From NCBI GenBank assembly GCA_037045585.1, contig JBAOIR010000041.1, forward strand, positions 47,006 through 111,005: a stretch of 64,000 nucleotides of DNA, in the 5' to 3' direction. Position numbers and translations under genes: made by a program. Numbering within the stretch: position 1 is the first letter of the stretch; every line of letters starts with the position of its first letter. This DNA is from SSF14 sp037045585. Lineage in GTDB: Bacteria > Actinomycetota > Acidimicrobiia > Acidimicrobiales > Microtrichaceae. The notes under the pieces are model-generated. The model had not been told where the DNA came from. It saw only the letters and a program-made list of their open reading frames with translations, and did no database searches. Positions 1-8,878 of this stretch are shown here, piece after piece.

Positions 1-2
1 CG

Positions 3-986
3 CCCCGCTCTCCGCGGGAACTGCTCGACGAGGTACGCGAGGCCGAAGCGCTCGGCCTCGGCGCCACGTTCATCTCGGAGCGCTACAACATCAAGGAGGC
101 GTGCACGTTGAGCGGCGCCGCCGCCGCGGTGTCGAGCGACCTTCGGATCGTGACCGGCGCCACCAACCACAACACCCGGCACCCGCTCGTGACGGCATCG
201 CACGCCACCACCATGCACTTCCTGTCCGAAGGCCGATTCACGCTCGGGCTGGGTCGGGGCATCGCGATGTTGCAGGACCTCTACGGCATCCCGCGTATCA
301 CGACCGCGCAGATGGAGGACTTCGTCGGCCTGATGCGCCGCCTCTGGAAGGGCGAGACGATCTTCGGCCACGACGGGCCGGCCGGATCGTGGCCCATGTT
401 GCGGCTCGACCCCGAGTTCGACGAGGACATCCCCCTCGCCCTCGTTGCGTTCGGGCCGAACAGCCTGGCGCTCGGCGGTCGGGCGTTCGACGACGTCATC
501 CTCCACACGTTCTTCACCGACGAGACCCTCCAACGCTGCGTCGGCGTCGTGAAGCAGGCGGCCGAGGAGGCCGGCCGCGACCCCGACTCGGTGCGCGTCT
601 GGTCGTGCCTCGCCACCGTCGGCGACCACCTGCCCGAGCCGCTGCGACTCAAGAAGACCGTCGGACGTCTTGCCACCTATCTGCAGGGCTACGGCGACCT
701 CATGGTCGACACCAACGGGTGGGACCCGGCGGTGCTCACGGCGTTCCGCGCCGATCCCGTCGTCGGCAGCCTCCTCGGGGCGATCGACCAGGTCGCGACG
801 ACCGAACAGCTCGAACACATCGCCACGCTGCTCCCCGACGAGTGGCTCGCCCCCGCTGCGGCGGGCACCGCTGCGCAGTGCGTGGCGACGGTTCGCGAAC
901 AGCTCTCGCTCGGCGCCGATGCCGTGATCCTCCACGGCGCGAGCCCGACCGAACTCACCCCGATCGTCCACGAGTACAGCGGGTAG
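3..986 (+). CDS. LLM-class F420-dependent oxidoreductase, 5' truncated
   Basis: The reading frame is already open at the first bases of the window, so the N-terminus lies outside it. The visible part is about 327 codons. It has a luciferase-like monooxygenase TIM-barrel pattern: a LGLG-A-F-SER stretch near the left edge, FTLGLGRG, and a HG-SP-E near the C-terminus. Members of this superfamily use coenzyme F420 (or FMN) to oxidise or reduce small organic substrates in the cytosol. The overall pattern recalls the TIGR03857 group of F420-dependent enzymes, from memory. The substrate cannot be read from the sequence. It ends 80 bp before the PP2C phosphatase gene. Confidence 0.8.
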   Translation, partial: PRSPRELLDEVREAEALGLGATFISERYNIKEACTLSGAAAAVSSDLRIVTGATNHNTRHPLVTASHATTMHFLSEGRFTLGLGRGIAMLQDLYGIPRITTAQMEDFVGLMRRLWKGETIFGHDGPAGSWPMLRLDPEFDEDIPLALVAFGPNSLALGGRAFDDVILHTFFTDETLQRCVGVVKQAAEEAGRDPDSVRVWSCLATVGDHLPEPLRLKKTVGRLATYLQGYGDLMVDTNGWDPAVLTAFRADPVVGSLLGAIDQVATTEQLEHIATLLPDEWLAPAAAGTAAQCVATVREQLSLGADAVILHGASPTELTPIVHEYSG

Positions 987-1066
987 GACGACCACCCGCC
1001 CGCCGCCGGGGAGAATCCCCCATTCTCCCCCTTCGCTCGGCCCGCGGACCCGGGTAGGTTCGCACC

Positions 1067-2704
1067 GTGACGGTCACGACGGACGACGGTTGGCTCACGC
1101 ACGTGTGCGCACCGACCGAGATGGGTCGGCTCGTCGCCGCGTTCGACTGGGCCTCGACACCACTCGGCGCGCCGTCGACGTGGAGCGCCGGTCTTCGCGC
1201 CGCGACCTCGTTGTGCCTGACCTCGCGCTTCCCCATGCTCGTCGTGTGGGGCCCCGAGCTCATCCAGATCTACAACGACGGCTACCGACCGATGCTCGGC
1301 GACAAGCACGCCAACGCCCTCGGACGCCCTGCCGGCGAAGTGTGGTCGGAGGTGTGGGACGTGGTCGGGCCGATGTTCGAATCGGTCATCACCACGGCCG
1401 TGCCGACGTGGGAGGAGTGCCAGTCGCTGATCGTCGATCGGCACGGGTACGCCGAGGAGTGCTTCTTCCAGTACTCCTACAGCCCCATCTACGACGACGA
1501 CGGAACCGTCGGCGGCGTCCTCGACGTCGTCACCGAGACAACCGCTGCCGTGGTCGCGGCACGGCGCCTCCGCTGCCTTGCCGCGCTCGGGGCGAGCGTG
1601 TCGGGCGACGGCGACATCACCGACGCGTGCGCCCGGGCGGTCGACACGCTCGGCCGGTGGCGACCCGACATCACCGGGGCGGCGATCCATCTCACGATCG
1701 ACGGGACGCTCACCACGGTCGCGTCGAAACGCGAGCCGGGAGCGCCGAGCCTGTCGCTCGACCGCCTGGCGGCCGTCGAGAGCAACTGGCGGTCCGACCG
1801 GTTGGAGGGCGAGTCGGGGCTGGTCCACCAGGTTGCCGAACCGATCGGGCTGCGGGGAGCGGGGGTCCGCGGCGTGCTCGTCCTCGACCTGGATCGACGC
1901 CGCGCCTTCGACGCCGACTACCAGGAGTTCACGGCCCTCGTGGCCGGCACCGTCAGCGGGGCGATCGAGTCGGCGTTCCAACGGGCGCTCGAACTGGGTG
2001 AGTACCGCCGCATCGCCGACACGTTGCAGAGCGCGATGCTCGCACCGGCGAGCGACATCCCGACCGTCGCCGCGCGGTACGTCCCGGCGCTCGGGCGACT
2101 CGCAGTCGGTGGCGACTGGTACGACGTGATCGAGCTCACCCCGGACACCAGGGCGCTCGTCGTGGGCGACTGTGTCGGGCACGGTCTCGACGCAGCCGCA
2201 GCGATGTCACAGTTGCGCATCGCAGCGCGATCGATGCTGTTCGACGGCCGGGACCCAGCCGGCGTGCTCGACGGCCTGCACCGCTATGCCGAGTCCGTCG
2301 AGGGCGCCGAGTGCGCCACGGTGGTGTGCGCCATCGTCGACCGGACCACCAGTGTCATCACCTATTCCCGCGCCGGCCACCTCCCGCCCCTCGTCATCGG
2401 CGCGGAGGACTCCGGGACCCGCTGGCTCGACGGCGCCGGTGGGCCCCCGCTCGCGGCGATCCGCGACTGCAAGTACGAGAACGAATCGGCAGCGCTCCTC
2501 ACCGGCGATCGGCTGATCCTCTTCTCCGACGGCCTGGTCGAACGGCGCGACGAGACGATCGTCGACGGCCTCGAGCGGCTCCGGGTGGTCGCCGACGCCG
2601 CGAAGGACCTGCCGATCCACGACTTCGCCGATCACATCCTCCGAACGCTGCGCCCCGACGGGGCCGCCGATGACATCGTGCTCGTCGCCAAGTTGAACCG
2701 GTGA
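1067..2704 (+). CDS. PAS/GAF-domain PP2C (SpoIIE-type) serine phosphatase
   Basis: This 545-residue cytosolic protein starts at GTG. An N-terminal PAS-like sensor domain spans roughly residues 20-165 (LVVWGPELIQIYNDGY is typical of this group). A GAF-like domain follows at about 170-310. The C-terminal half is a SpoIIE/RsbU PP2C phosphatase, with GGDWYDV carrying the metal-binding Asp, VGDCVGHG, and a later FSDGLVERR. Such proteins dephosphorylate anti-sigma-factor antagonists in partner-switching networks. No anti-sigma antagonist or RsbW-type kinase is encoded next to it, so its partner is elsewhere. No transmembrane segment is seen. Confidence 0.88.
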   Translation: MTVTTDDGWLTHVCAPTEMGRLVAAFDWASTPLGAPSTWSAGLRAATSLCLTSRFPMLVVWGPELIQIYNDGYRPMLGDKHANALGRPAGEVWSEVWDVVGPMFESVITTAVPTWEECQSLIVDRHGYAEECFFQYSYSPIYDDDGTVGGVLDVVTETTAAVVAARRLRCLAALGASVSGDGDITDACARAVDTLGRWRPDITGAAIHLTIDGTLTTVASKREPGAPSLSLDRLAAVESNWRSDRLEGESGLVHQVAEPIGLRGAGVRGVLVLDLDRRRAFDADYQEFTALVAGTVSGAIESAFQRALELGEYRRIADTLQSAMLAPASDIPTVAARYVPALGRLAVGGDWYDVIELTPDTRALVVGDCVGHGLDAAAAMSQLRIAARSMLFDGRDPAGVLDGLHRYAESVEGAECATVVCAIVDRTTSVITYSRAGHLPPLVIGAEDSGTRWLDGAGGPPLAAIRDCKYENESAALLTGDRLILFSDGLVERRDETIVDGLERLRVVADAAKDLPIHDFADHILRTLRPDGAADDIVLVAKLNR

Positions 2705-2735
2705 CCGACAGGACGTCACCGAGAACAATTCCGAA

Positions 2736-3911
2736 ATGTGGGCAATCCGGTCGTTCGCGGGGTACGAACTGATCGAGATGACACAGTTCTGGTTCGTCGC
2801 GGTAGGGCTGCTGGTCGGCGTCGCGCTGTTCGGTCGGCCCCGCCGGCTCGAATCGACGACGGCTGGCGAGGTCACCGCTGCGTCCGGATCGCAGGTCCGG
2901 ATCGTCGTCCCGGCGTGCAACGAGGCCGCCTCGTTGGCGAATCTGCTCGACGACCTCGCGATCGCCCGCCCCGACGGCGCCGACGTCGTGGTCGTCGACG
3001 ATCGCTCCACCGACGCGACCGGTGACATCGCCCGGTCGTACTCCTTCGTCACCGTGGTGCGCGCCGACGAGCCACCGCCGGGTTGGCGAGGAAAACCGTG
3101 GGCCTGTTCGGTCGGTGCCGCAAGGGTCGCGACGCTGCCCGACCCCGAGGTGCTGGTGTTCCTCGACGCCGACGTGCGGGTCCGCCCCCGCGCCGTCGAC
3201 GAGGTGCTGGCGGCGCGACGTGCCGGCGGGGTCGTGTCGGTCCAGCCGTTCCACCGCCCCGAGGGCACGGTCGAGCAGCTGAGCGCCGTCTTCAATGTCG
3301 TCTCGATGATGGGCATCGGGGCCGGCGGTGACCGGCCGACGGGGATGTTCGGGCCCGTCGTGTGCTGCACGGCCGCGGAGTACCGATCGGTGGGCGGTCA
3401 CGCGTCGGTCCGCAACGCCGTCACCGAGGACGTGGCGCTGGCCCGACGATTCATCGAGCACAACGTGCCGCTTCGGGTTCGTCTCGGCGGCGACCGGATC
3501 TCGTTCCGCATGTACCCCACCGGGTTCGCGGCGCTCGTCGAGGGCTGGACGAAGAACATGGCGACCGGCGCCGGAACGATCTCCCTGGCGCGTTCGCTCG
3601 CCGTGGCCTGGTGGGTGACGGCGATGGTGTACGCGGCCGGCCTGGCGTTCGACGCCGCCCAGGGGCACCTCGATGCGCCCGGTGCGGTCACCTACGTCCT
3701 CGCCGCCGCCACCCTGTGGTGGATGCTGCGCCGTGTGGGTGGGTTCCGCTGGTGGGTGCCCGTCCTCTTCCCCGTACCGCTGGCGTTCTTCGTGGTGGTG
3801 TTCGTCCGGTCGGTGTGGTTCACCTACGTCCGCCGCTCGGTCACATGGCGGGGCCGAACCATCGACCTCAGCGAACCGGCGACGCACGACGCGGCGGTCG
3901 AGACACCATGA
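2736..3911 (+). CDS. GT2 glycosyltransferase, CrtQ-like
   Basis: This is a 391-residue membrane-associated family 2 glycosyltransferase. An N-terminal hydrophobic segment (about residues 15-35) precedes the GT-A domain: VVPACNEA, VVVVDDRSTD, and the DxD motif FLDADVR. C-terminal hydrophobic segments lie after residue 285. The order resembles 4,4'-diaponeurosporenoate glycosyltransferase (CrtQ) of staphyloxanthin synthesis. The next gene, overlapping by ATGA, resembles the acyltransferase that follows in that pathway, which supports the call. An alternative start is the ATG at 2778. No phytoene or squalene synthase or desaturase lies nearby, so the natural acceptor may be another carotenoid or lipid acid. 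Confidence 0.75.
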   Translation: MWAIRSFAGYELIEMTQFWFVAVGLLVGVALFGRPRRLESTTAGEVTAASGSQVRIVVPACNEAASLANLLDDLAIARPDGADVVVVDDRSTDATGDIARSYSFVTVVRADEPPPGWRGKPWACSVGAARVATLPDPEVLVFLDADVRVRPRAVDEVLAARRAGGVVSVQPFHRPEGTVEQLSAVFNVVSMMGIGAGGDRPTGMFGPVVCCTAAEYRSVGGHASVRNAVTEDVALARRFIEHNVPLRVRLGGDRISFRMYPTGFAALVEGWTKNMATGAGTISLARSLAVAWWVTAMVYAAGLAFDAAQGHLDAPGAVTYVLAAATLWWMLRRVGGFRWWVPVLFPVPLAFFVVVFVRSVWFTYVRRSVTWRGRTIDLSEPATHDAAVETP

Positions 3912-4432
3912 GCGCCGGCGTGTCGGTGCTCGTGTTCTCGGCGGCGTGGGCCGGCTTCGGTTTCGCATCGGGCTGGTTGGTCAACCAGGTGCCGCTGCGG
4001 TGGCTCGACCACGATGGCCGACTGACCCGCCTCCGGGCGTTCGAGGAGCGGGGTCGATGGTACGACCGGAACCTCAGGGTGCGGTGGTGGAAGGACCGCG
4101 TTCCCGAGGCGGGCGGGTGGTTCCGCGGCGGTGTTGCCAAGGACCGGATCCGTTCGTTCCGTACCGAGGACCTCGAGCGGCTCACGGCCGAGACCCGCCG
4201 CGCCGAGTGGGTGCACTGGGCGAACGTCGGGTTCGGGTTCACGTTCGCCGCCTGGACCGAACCGCTCGTGGCCGCCGTGATGGTCGTGTTCGGCGTCGTG
4301 ACCCATCTGCCGTTCGTGATCATCCAGCGCTACAACCGCGCCCGGTTGCTCTACGTGCTCACCACGGCGTCTCGCCGGGCCCAGTCCGACCCGGCACAAC
4401 CCGACCCGGCACAGCCCGCCGTCGGCTCATGA
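3908..4432 (+). CDS. CrtO-like glycosyl-carotenoid acyltransferase
   Basis: This 174-residue protein starts inside the stop codon of the CrtQ-like gene (ATGA), so the two are translationally coupled. It has an N-terminal membrane segment (residues 5-25), a conserved central GRWYDR...WWKDRVPEAG stretch and two further hydrophobic segments near 100-135. This layout fits glycosyl-4,4'-diaponeurosporenoate acyltransferase (CrtO), a small integral membrane enzyme that acylates the sugar added by CrtQ. The C-terminus carries a short DPAQP repeat. Its 3' end overlaps the convergent hydrolase gene by 6 bp. Function is inferred from family resemblance and pairing. Confidence 0.7.
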   Translation: MSAGVSVLVFSAAWAGFGFASGWLVNQVPLRWLDHDGRLTRLRAFEERGRWYDRNLRVRWWKDRVPEAGGWFRGGVAKDRIRSFRTEDLERLTAETRRAEWVHWANVGFGFTFAAWTEPLVAAVMVVFGVVTHLPFVIIQRYNRARLLYVLTTASRRAQSDPAQPDPAQPAVGS

Positions 4433-5360
4433 GCCGCGGAACGGCTCCAGGAGCGGCAGGACGCCCACCCCGACGTCGCGGGTGACCGCTGCGACCTCGT
4501 CGGGGAACCCGGCGACGTCGACACCGAACGCGAACCCCGGCGTGGCGTCGAGGGGGCGGAGGAAGTCGTCCTGGTGCATGACGATCACCTGGCGGGGGCT
4601 GAGTCGCGGGAGGATCCGGGGCAGGTACCGCTCCGTCACCTGCCGACCGGCGATGCCGCACAGGAAGTAGTCGACCTCGGCGGCCCGCAACTCGTCGTCG
4701 AGCAGGTCGGCGGAACCCTGGTGGTAGAAGGTACGCCCGGCGACCGAGATGTGGATCCCCCAGACCTGGCCACAGCAGTACGCCTGGGAGGTGAGCCCGT
4801 CGAGGTGCTCACAGGTGATCTCACCGGCGCTCGGCACCGAGCGGCCCAACACGAGCTTGGAGTGCACGCTCGGGACGAAGCGGAACTCGAACGGCCCGAC
4901 CTCGTGGACCCGGTGCGGTTCGACGGTCACCGCACGGTCGGCCAGACCGTGCAGGCCCATGAGGTGGGCGGCGGAGGTGCCGCCGAACACCGTGCACCCG
5001 TCGCGGCGGGCGATGGCCGGGGCGTCGAGCGCGTGGGTCGAAGTGGGTGTGCCCGAGGAGGATGGCGTCGGCGGTCGGCACGAAGCGGTCGAGCAAGGTG
5101 GCGTCGGGACGGACGACCCGACGGCGCAACAGATCGCCGACCGGCGCCCGGGTGACGTAGGGGTCGATCAGGATCCGCGTGCCTTCGTAGGCGAGCGAGA
5201 CTCCGGCGACGCCGAGCCAGGTGAGCTCGAGTCCGGGCGGGAGGTCGAGGTCGTCCGCCGTCATCGTGAGCGACGTCGCGACCTCGCGGTCGTGACGGTC
5301 GTGGCCGCGCCGCGTCGCCGCATAGGCCAGGGTCTCCCGCAGGTACTGCGCTGGTCTCAT
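4427..5360 (-). CDS. Metallo-beta-lactamase-fold hydrolase (one frameshift)
   Basis: Two adjoining frames together encode one protein of about 310 residues. The upstream frame (5360 to about 5040) gives the ELTWLGVAGVSL start of the fold and GHTHFD. The downstream frame continues from just past the metal site to the end. Removing one G from the GGG at 5035-5037 restores HTHFDHALDAPAIA, completing the HxHxDH metal motif. A strong GGGAGGAG ribosome site upstream fixes the start at 5360. UlaG/RomA-like members cleave phosphoester or lactone bonds; the substrate is unknown. The break lies in a short G run, so an assembly indel is likelier than a dead gene. Confidence 0.72.
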
Positions 5361-5509
5361 CGCTCGCGACTCCTCCCGAGGTGCGAGCGATGAGTCTCGC
5401 AGGGATGCGCCCGCTACCGGGCAGTCTCCCGGGCAGTCCCCCGGGCACGACCGCTGCGCCCCGGCCGACGGCCGCTCGGTCTCCCCCATCGGGATGATTG
5501 CCGCAGAGG

Positions 5510-5527
5510 TAGCTTTGTGCAAAGCTA
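5510..5527. promoter_or_regulatory. Palindromic operator, MarR-type
   Basis: TAGCTTTG-TG-CAAAGCTA is an 18-bp inverted repeat with perfect 8-bp arms. It stands out as A/T-rich in a G/C-rich region and sits immediately upstream of the cupin-amidohydrolase-MarR genes. MarR dimers commonly bind such sites. Autoregulation by the MarR protein encoded at 7364 is inferred. Confidence 0.55.
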
Positions 5528-5532
5528 TCTCC

Positions 5533-6111
5533 GTGACGTCGTCAGCCACACCACCTGACCCCCGGGTCCCGGGTCTCGAGCCCACCTTCCGCTCGCTCGA
5601 CGACGCCGACGTGCCCTGGCAGCAGGTGCGCCGACAGCGCAACGCCGACGGCTCCGAGGCCGCCGTCTGGGAGAAATGGCTCGCGTTCTCGCCCGACCCC
5701 CAGTACCTGTCGCTGTACGCCAAATACGACCCCGGCATGATCGTGCGTCGCCACGGCCACTTCAGCCCCCACCTCGTCTTCGTCATCGACGGCGGCGCCT
5801 GGTTCGGTGATCGCTGGTGCCCGGCCGGCACCCACATCGAGCTACCGCTCGGCGCCGCGTTCGGGCCGGTGCGCGCCGGCGACGAGGGCGCCGTGATGTT
5901 CGAGGTCATGATGGGCGACCCCCGATCGTGGGGCGACGCTCCCGAGCAGTTCGATGCCGCCCTCGCCGAGCACGGCGCCACACCCCTGCCCGACGTCGAG
6001 CTCGACTACCCCGCCTGGCTCACCGACCTGCGCACCCACTGGGTCGCGGCGGGCACCCCCGAGACCGAACCCGAACCCGAATCCGACCCACTTCCACGAG
6101 GAGCGACATGA
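5533..6111 (+). CDS. Cupin-like protein
   Basis: This is a cytosolic protein of about 192 residues. The middle region, RRHGHFSPHLVFVIDGG...PAGTHIELPLG, has the spacing of a cupin metal-binding barrel (two close His residues, then a later His and acidic residue). The C-terminal tail is Pro/Glu-rich. The start is uncertain. An upstream ATG at 5494 is in frame, but it would place the 18-bp operator inside the coding sequence, so the GTG at 5533 is preferred. The stop overlaps the amidohydrolase start (ATGA), so the two are coupled and probably act on the same aromatic or carboxylic substrate. No specific reaction can be assigned. Confidence 0.65.
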   Translation: MTSSATPPDPRVPGLEPTFRSLDDADVPWQQVRRQRNADGSEAAVWEKWLAFSPDPQYLSLYAKYDPGMIVRRHGHFSPHLVFVIDGGAWFGDRWCPAGTHIELPLGAAFGPVRAGDEGAVMFEVMMGDPRSWGDAPEQFDAALAEHGATPLPDVELDYPAWLTDLRTHWVAAGTPETEPEPESDPLPRGAT

Positions 6112-7352
6112 CCGCCACCGACATCCCCACCTCCGTGACACCGGCCGCCGAGGACCTGCCGAAGATCATCTCGGTCGACGACCACATCCTCGAACCCCGG
6201 ACGCTGTGGCAGGAGCAGCTTCCGCCCAGCCTTCGCGACCGCGGCCCCCGCGTCGTCCGCGAGAAGGTCTCGCTCGAGTTCAAGGGCGGGCACTACGGGT
6301 TCACCCGTGGGGCCGAGGACGGCAAGCTGTGCGACCTGTGGCTCTTCGACGACCTCGTTGTGCCCACCGGCCTCCTGCACGCCGCCGTCGGCTACCCCGA
6401 CGAGGAGCAGATCAACATCCCGGCGATCTACGAGGACTTCCGTCCCGGCACCTACGACAAGACGGCGCGCCTCGAGGACATGACGGCCAACCACGTCGAG
6501 GCCGCCATCAACTACCCCAATGTGTTCCCCCGGTTCGCCGGCCAGGGCTTCGCGGAGCGCGACGACAAGGACTTCGCCCTGCTGTGCCTGCAGATCTACA
6601 ACGACTGGATGATCGACGACTGGTGCGGCGCCGACGCCAACGGCCGTCTCATCCCGCTCACCCTCGTGCCCCTGTGGGACCCGGTGCTCGCCGCCGCCGA
6701 GGTCCGTCGTTGCGCCGCCAAGGGCAGCTACGCGATCGCCTTCTCCGAGAACCCCTCGAAGCTCGGCTTCGCCTCCATGCACAGCGGCGAGTGGGACGTC
6801 CTGTGGGACGCCTGCCAGGAGAGCGACACCACCGTCAGCATGCACATCGGCTCGTCGTCGACCATGCCGACCACCAGCCCCGACGCGCCCCTCGGTGTGT
6901 CGATGGCGCTCAGTTCGCAGAACGCCCAGGGGTCACTCACCGACTGGATCTTCTCGGGCACGCTGTCCCGCTTCCCCACGCTCAAGATCGCGTTCGCCGA
7001 GAGCCAGATCGGCTGGATGCCCTACCTGATCGAGCGCATGGACATCGTCGCCACCGAGGGCGCTGCCGCCGGGGTGCAGCTCGACCGCATGCCGAGCGAG
7101 ATCGTGAAGGGCCGGGTGTGGGGCTGCGTGTTCGACGACCAGCACGGCCTCAAGAGCCGCGACGCCGTCGGCCTCGAGCACATCCTCTTCGAGACCGACT
7201 ACCCCCACACCGACGGCACGTGGCCTCACTCGCGCTCGGTCGCGCACCGGCTCTGCGCCGGCGCCGGCATGAACGAGCAGGAGTGCTACGAGTTCCTCCG
7301 CGGCAACGCCATCCGTTGCTACGGCCTCGAGCGCTTCGGCATCAGCGTCTGA
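6108..7352 (+). CDS. Amidohydrolase-2 family protein
   Basis: This is a 414-residue cytosolic metal-dependent hydrolase/decarboxylase of the ACMSD-like amidohydrolase-2 family. The N-terminal SVDDHILEP supplies the first metal ligands. Further motifs are MHIGSSS (catalytic His), FAESQIGWMPYL, and FETDYPHTDGTWPHS with the conserved Asp. A GAGGAG ribosome site precedes the ATG, which overlaps the cupin stop. Homologues decarboxylate or hydrolyse ring-cleavage products. The cupin and MarR neighbours suggest a small catabolic operon induced by an aromatic-type effector (inference). Confidence 0.85.
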   Translation: MTATDIPTSVTPAAEDLPKIISVDDHILEPRTLWQEQLPPSLRDRGPRVVREKVSLEFKGGHYGFTRGAEDGKLCDLWLFDDLVVPTGLLHAAVGYPDEEQINIPAIYEDFRPGTYDKTARLEDMTANHVEAAINYPNVFPRFAGQGFAERDDKDFALLCLQIYNDWMIDDWCGADANGRLIPLTLVPLWDPVLAAAEVRRCAAKGSYAIAFSENPSKLGFASMHSGEWDVLWDACQESDTTVSMHIGSSSTMPTTSPDAPLGVSMALSSQNAQGSLTDWIFSGTLSRFPTLKIAFAESQIGWMPYLIERMDIVATEGAAAGVQLDRMPSEIVKGRVWGCVFDDQHGLKSRDAVGLEHILFETDYPHTDGTWPHSRSVAHRLCAGAGMNEQECYEFLRGNAIRCYGLERFGISV

Positions 7353-7363
7353 CGCGACGGGCC

Positions 7364-7798
7364 GTGGCCACTCCCCCCGACGACGGGCTGCTCGGCGGCA
7401 TCGTCCGCCTCAACCTCGCGGTCACCCGCGTGCTCGAAGGCATCGCCGGCGCCCACGGCCTGACGATGGCGGACTACCTCGTGCTCGGGGTGGTCCGCGG
7501 CGCGCCCGACGGGCGGAGCGCGCCGACGGCGATCGCCGACACGCTCGGACGGACCACCGGGGGCATGACGCTGACGCTCGACCGCCTCGAACAGGCGGGG
7601 TGGTTGCGCCGTTCACCGGACCCCGAGGACGGTCGGCGCGTCGTGGTCGAGCTGACCGACGGGGGCCGCGACCTCGCCGTGGCGATCAACACCGAGCTCC
7701 ACCGCTGGGAGGCGGGCCTCGACCTGCCCCACGGCCGCGGTGAGGTCGTCGAGCTCGTCGACGGCCTGACCGAGGCGATCGGGCTCCACCGGACCTGA
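7364..7798 (+). CDS. MarR-family transcriptional regulator
   Basis: This is a 144-residue winged-helix protein starting at GTG, 12 bp after the amidohydrolase stop. The DNA-binding core reads LTMADYLVLGVV...TAIADTLGRTTGGMTLTLDRLEQAGWLRRSPDPEDGRR, ending in the wing motif DPEDGRRVVVELT typical of MarR. It is the last gene of the cupin operon and is the likely ligand of the palindrome at 5510-5527. The next gene, dgcA-like, starts only 18 bp downstream, so read-through is possible. Confidence 0.88.
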   Translation: MATPPDDGLLGGIVRLNLAVTRVLEGIAGAHGLTMADYLVLGVVRGAPDGRSAPTAIADTLGRTTGGMTLTLDRLEQAGWLRRSPDPEDGRRVVVELTDGGRDLAVAINTELHRWEAGLDLPHGRGEVVELVDGLTEAIGLHRT

Positions 7799-7816
7799 CG
7801 CCGGTACGATCCGCTG

Positions 7817-8878
7817 ATGCGCGTCACCTCGAGCCGGATCGTCCTCACCAAGCGGCACGCGCTGACCATCAGCCGGGGCACCATGGCCGGTTCCACCAAC
7901 GTGGTCGTCGAGGTCAGCCACGACGGGATCGTGGGCATCGGCGAGATGGCGCCGAGCGACGTCACCGGGGACTCGGCGGAGGACACGGAGGTCACACTCG
8001 AGCGATGGGGGCCACTCCTGGCGCCGGTCGCTCCCGTCGAGCGGCAGCGCATCGCCACGCTCCTGGAGCACGACGATGCCGGCAGCGCGGTCCGCGCCGC
8101 GCTCGACATGGCGCTGTACGACTGGCTCGGCAAGCGCGCCGGCCTGCCCGTCTGGCAGCTCCTCGGCGGCGACGCCGGCCGGATCGTCCCCACCTCGCTC
8201 ACCGTCGGCATCAATCCACCCGACGTGGTCCGCGAGGTCGTGCCCGAGATCCTCCACCGCACGGGGGCGATGGTGTTGAAGGTCAAGCTCGGTCAACCGG
8301 CTGGCCTCGACGCCGACCGGGAGATGTTCGCGGCGGCACAGGAATCGGCGCGGGCGACCGCCGACCGACCCGTGGTGTGGCGCGTCGACGCCAACGGCGG
8401 TTGGGACGTGGAGGGAGCGCTCGCCATGGACCGGTGGCTCGCCGACCGCGGTGTCGAACTCGTCGAGCAGCCGCTCCCCCAGGGCCATGAACACGAGCTG
8501 CCGGCGCTCCACCGCGGTTCGTCGTTGCCGATCGTCGCCGACGAGTCGGTGCGCACATCCGCCGACGTCGCCGCGCTGGCCGACCGGGTCGACGGCGTCA
8601 ACCTCAAGCTCATGAAGTGCGGTGGTCTCGACGAGGCCCTCCGCATCATCCACACCGCCCGGGCCCACGGCCTGTCGGTCATGATCGGTTGCATGGGTGA
8701 GTCGTCGCTCGCCATCGGTGCCGGCGCGCAGCTCGCTCCCTTCGTCGACCACCTCGATCTCGACAGCCACCTGAACCTGCTCGACGACCCCTTCGACGGG
8801 CCGACGTTCACCGACGGGGTCGTGCGACCGTCCGACCGACCGGGGCTCGGGGTGCGCTGGACTGGCGCCGACGCATGA
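7817..8878 (+). CDS. dgcA: Enolase-superfamily epimerase, DgcA-like (N-acetyl-D-glutamate racemase)
   Basis: This 353-residue enzyme has the muconate-lactonising/dipeptide-epimerase barrel. Visible catalytic residues are the paired lysines of LKVKLG (K155, K157), the metal ligands D191 (VDANGGW), E217 (VEQPLPQ) and D242 (ADESV), and the opposite base K264 in NLKLMK. The fold alone would suggest L-Ala-D/L-Glu epimerase. The overlapping downstream DUF1611 gene instead suggests the DgcN-DgcA pathway, in which D-glutamate is N-acetylated and then racemised. That function is known from literature on marine bacteria and is inferred here from the pairing. Confidence 0.8.
   Translation: MRVTSSRIVLTKRHALTISRGTMAGSTNVVVEVSHDGIVGIGEMAPSDVTGDSAEDTEVTLERWGPLLAPVAPVERQRIATLLEHDDAGSAVRAALDMALYDWLGKRAGLPVWQLLGGDAGRIVPTSLTVGINPPDVVREVVPEILHRTGAMVLKVKLGQPAGLDADREMFAAAQESARATADRPVVWRVDANGGWDVEGALAMDRWLADRGVELVEQPLPQGHEHELPALHRGSSLPIVADESVRTSADVAALADRVDGVNLKLMKCGGLDEALRIIHTARAHGLSVMIGCMGESSLAIGAGAQLAPFVDHLDLDSHLNLLDDPFDGPTFTDGVVRPSDRPGLGVRWTGADA

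Noticed and set aside
689..2182. Long minus-strand open frame opposite the phosphatase
   Set aside because: Shadow of a G/C-rich gene; its translation is Arg/Asp/Val-rich with no domain. The same holds for similar long frames at 9603-11819, 17528-19759, 24396-26198 and 41215-43260.
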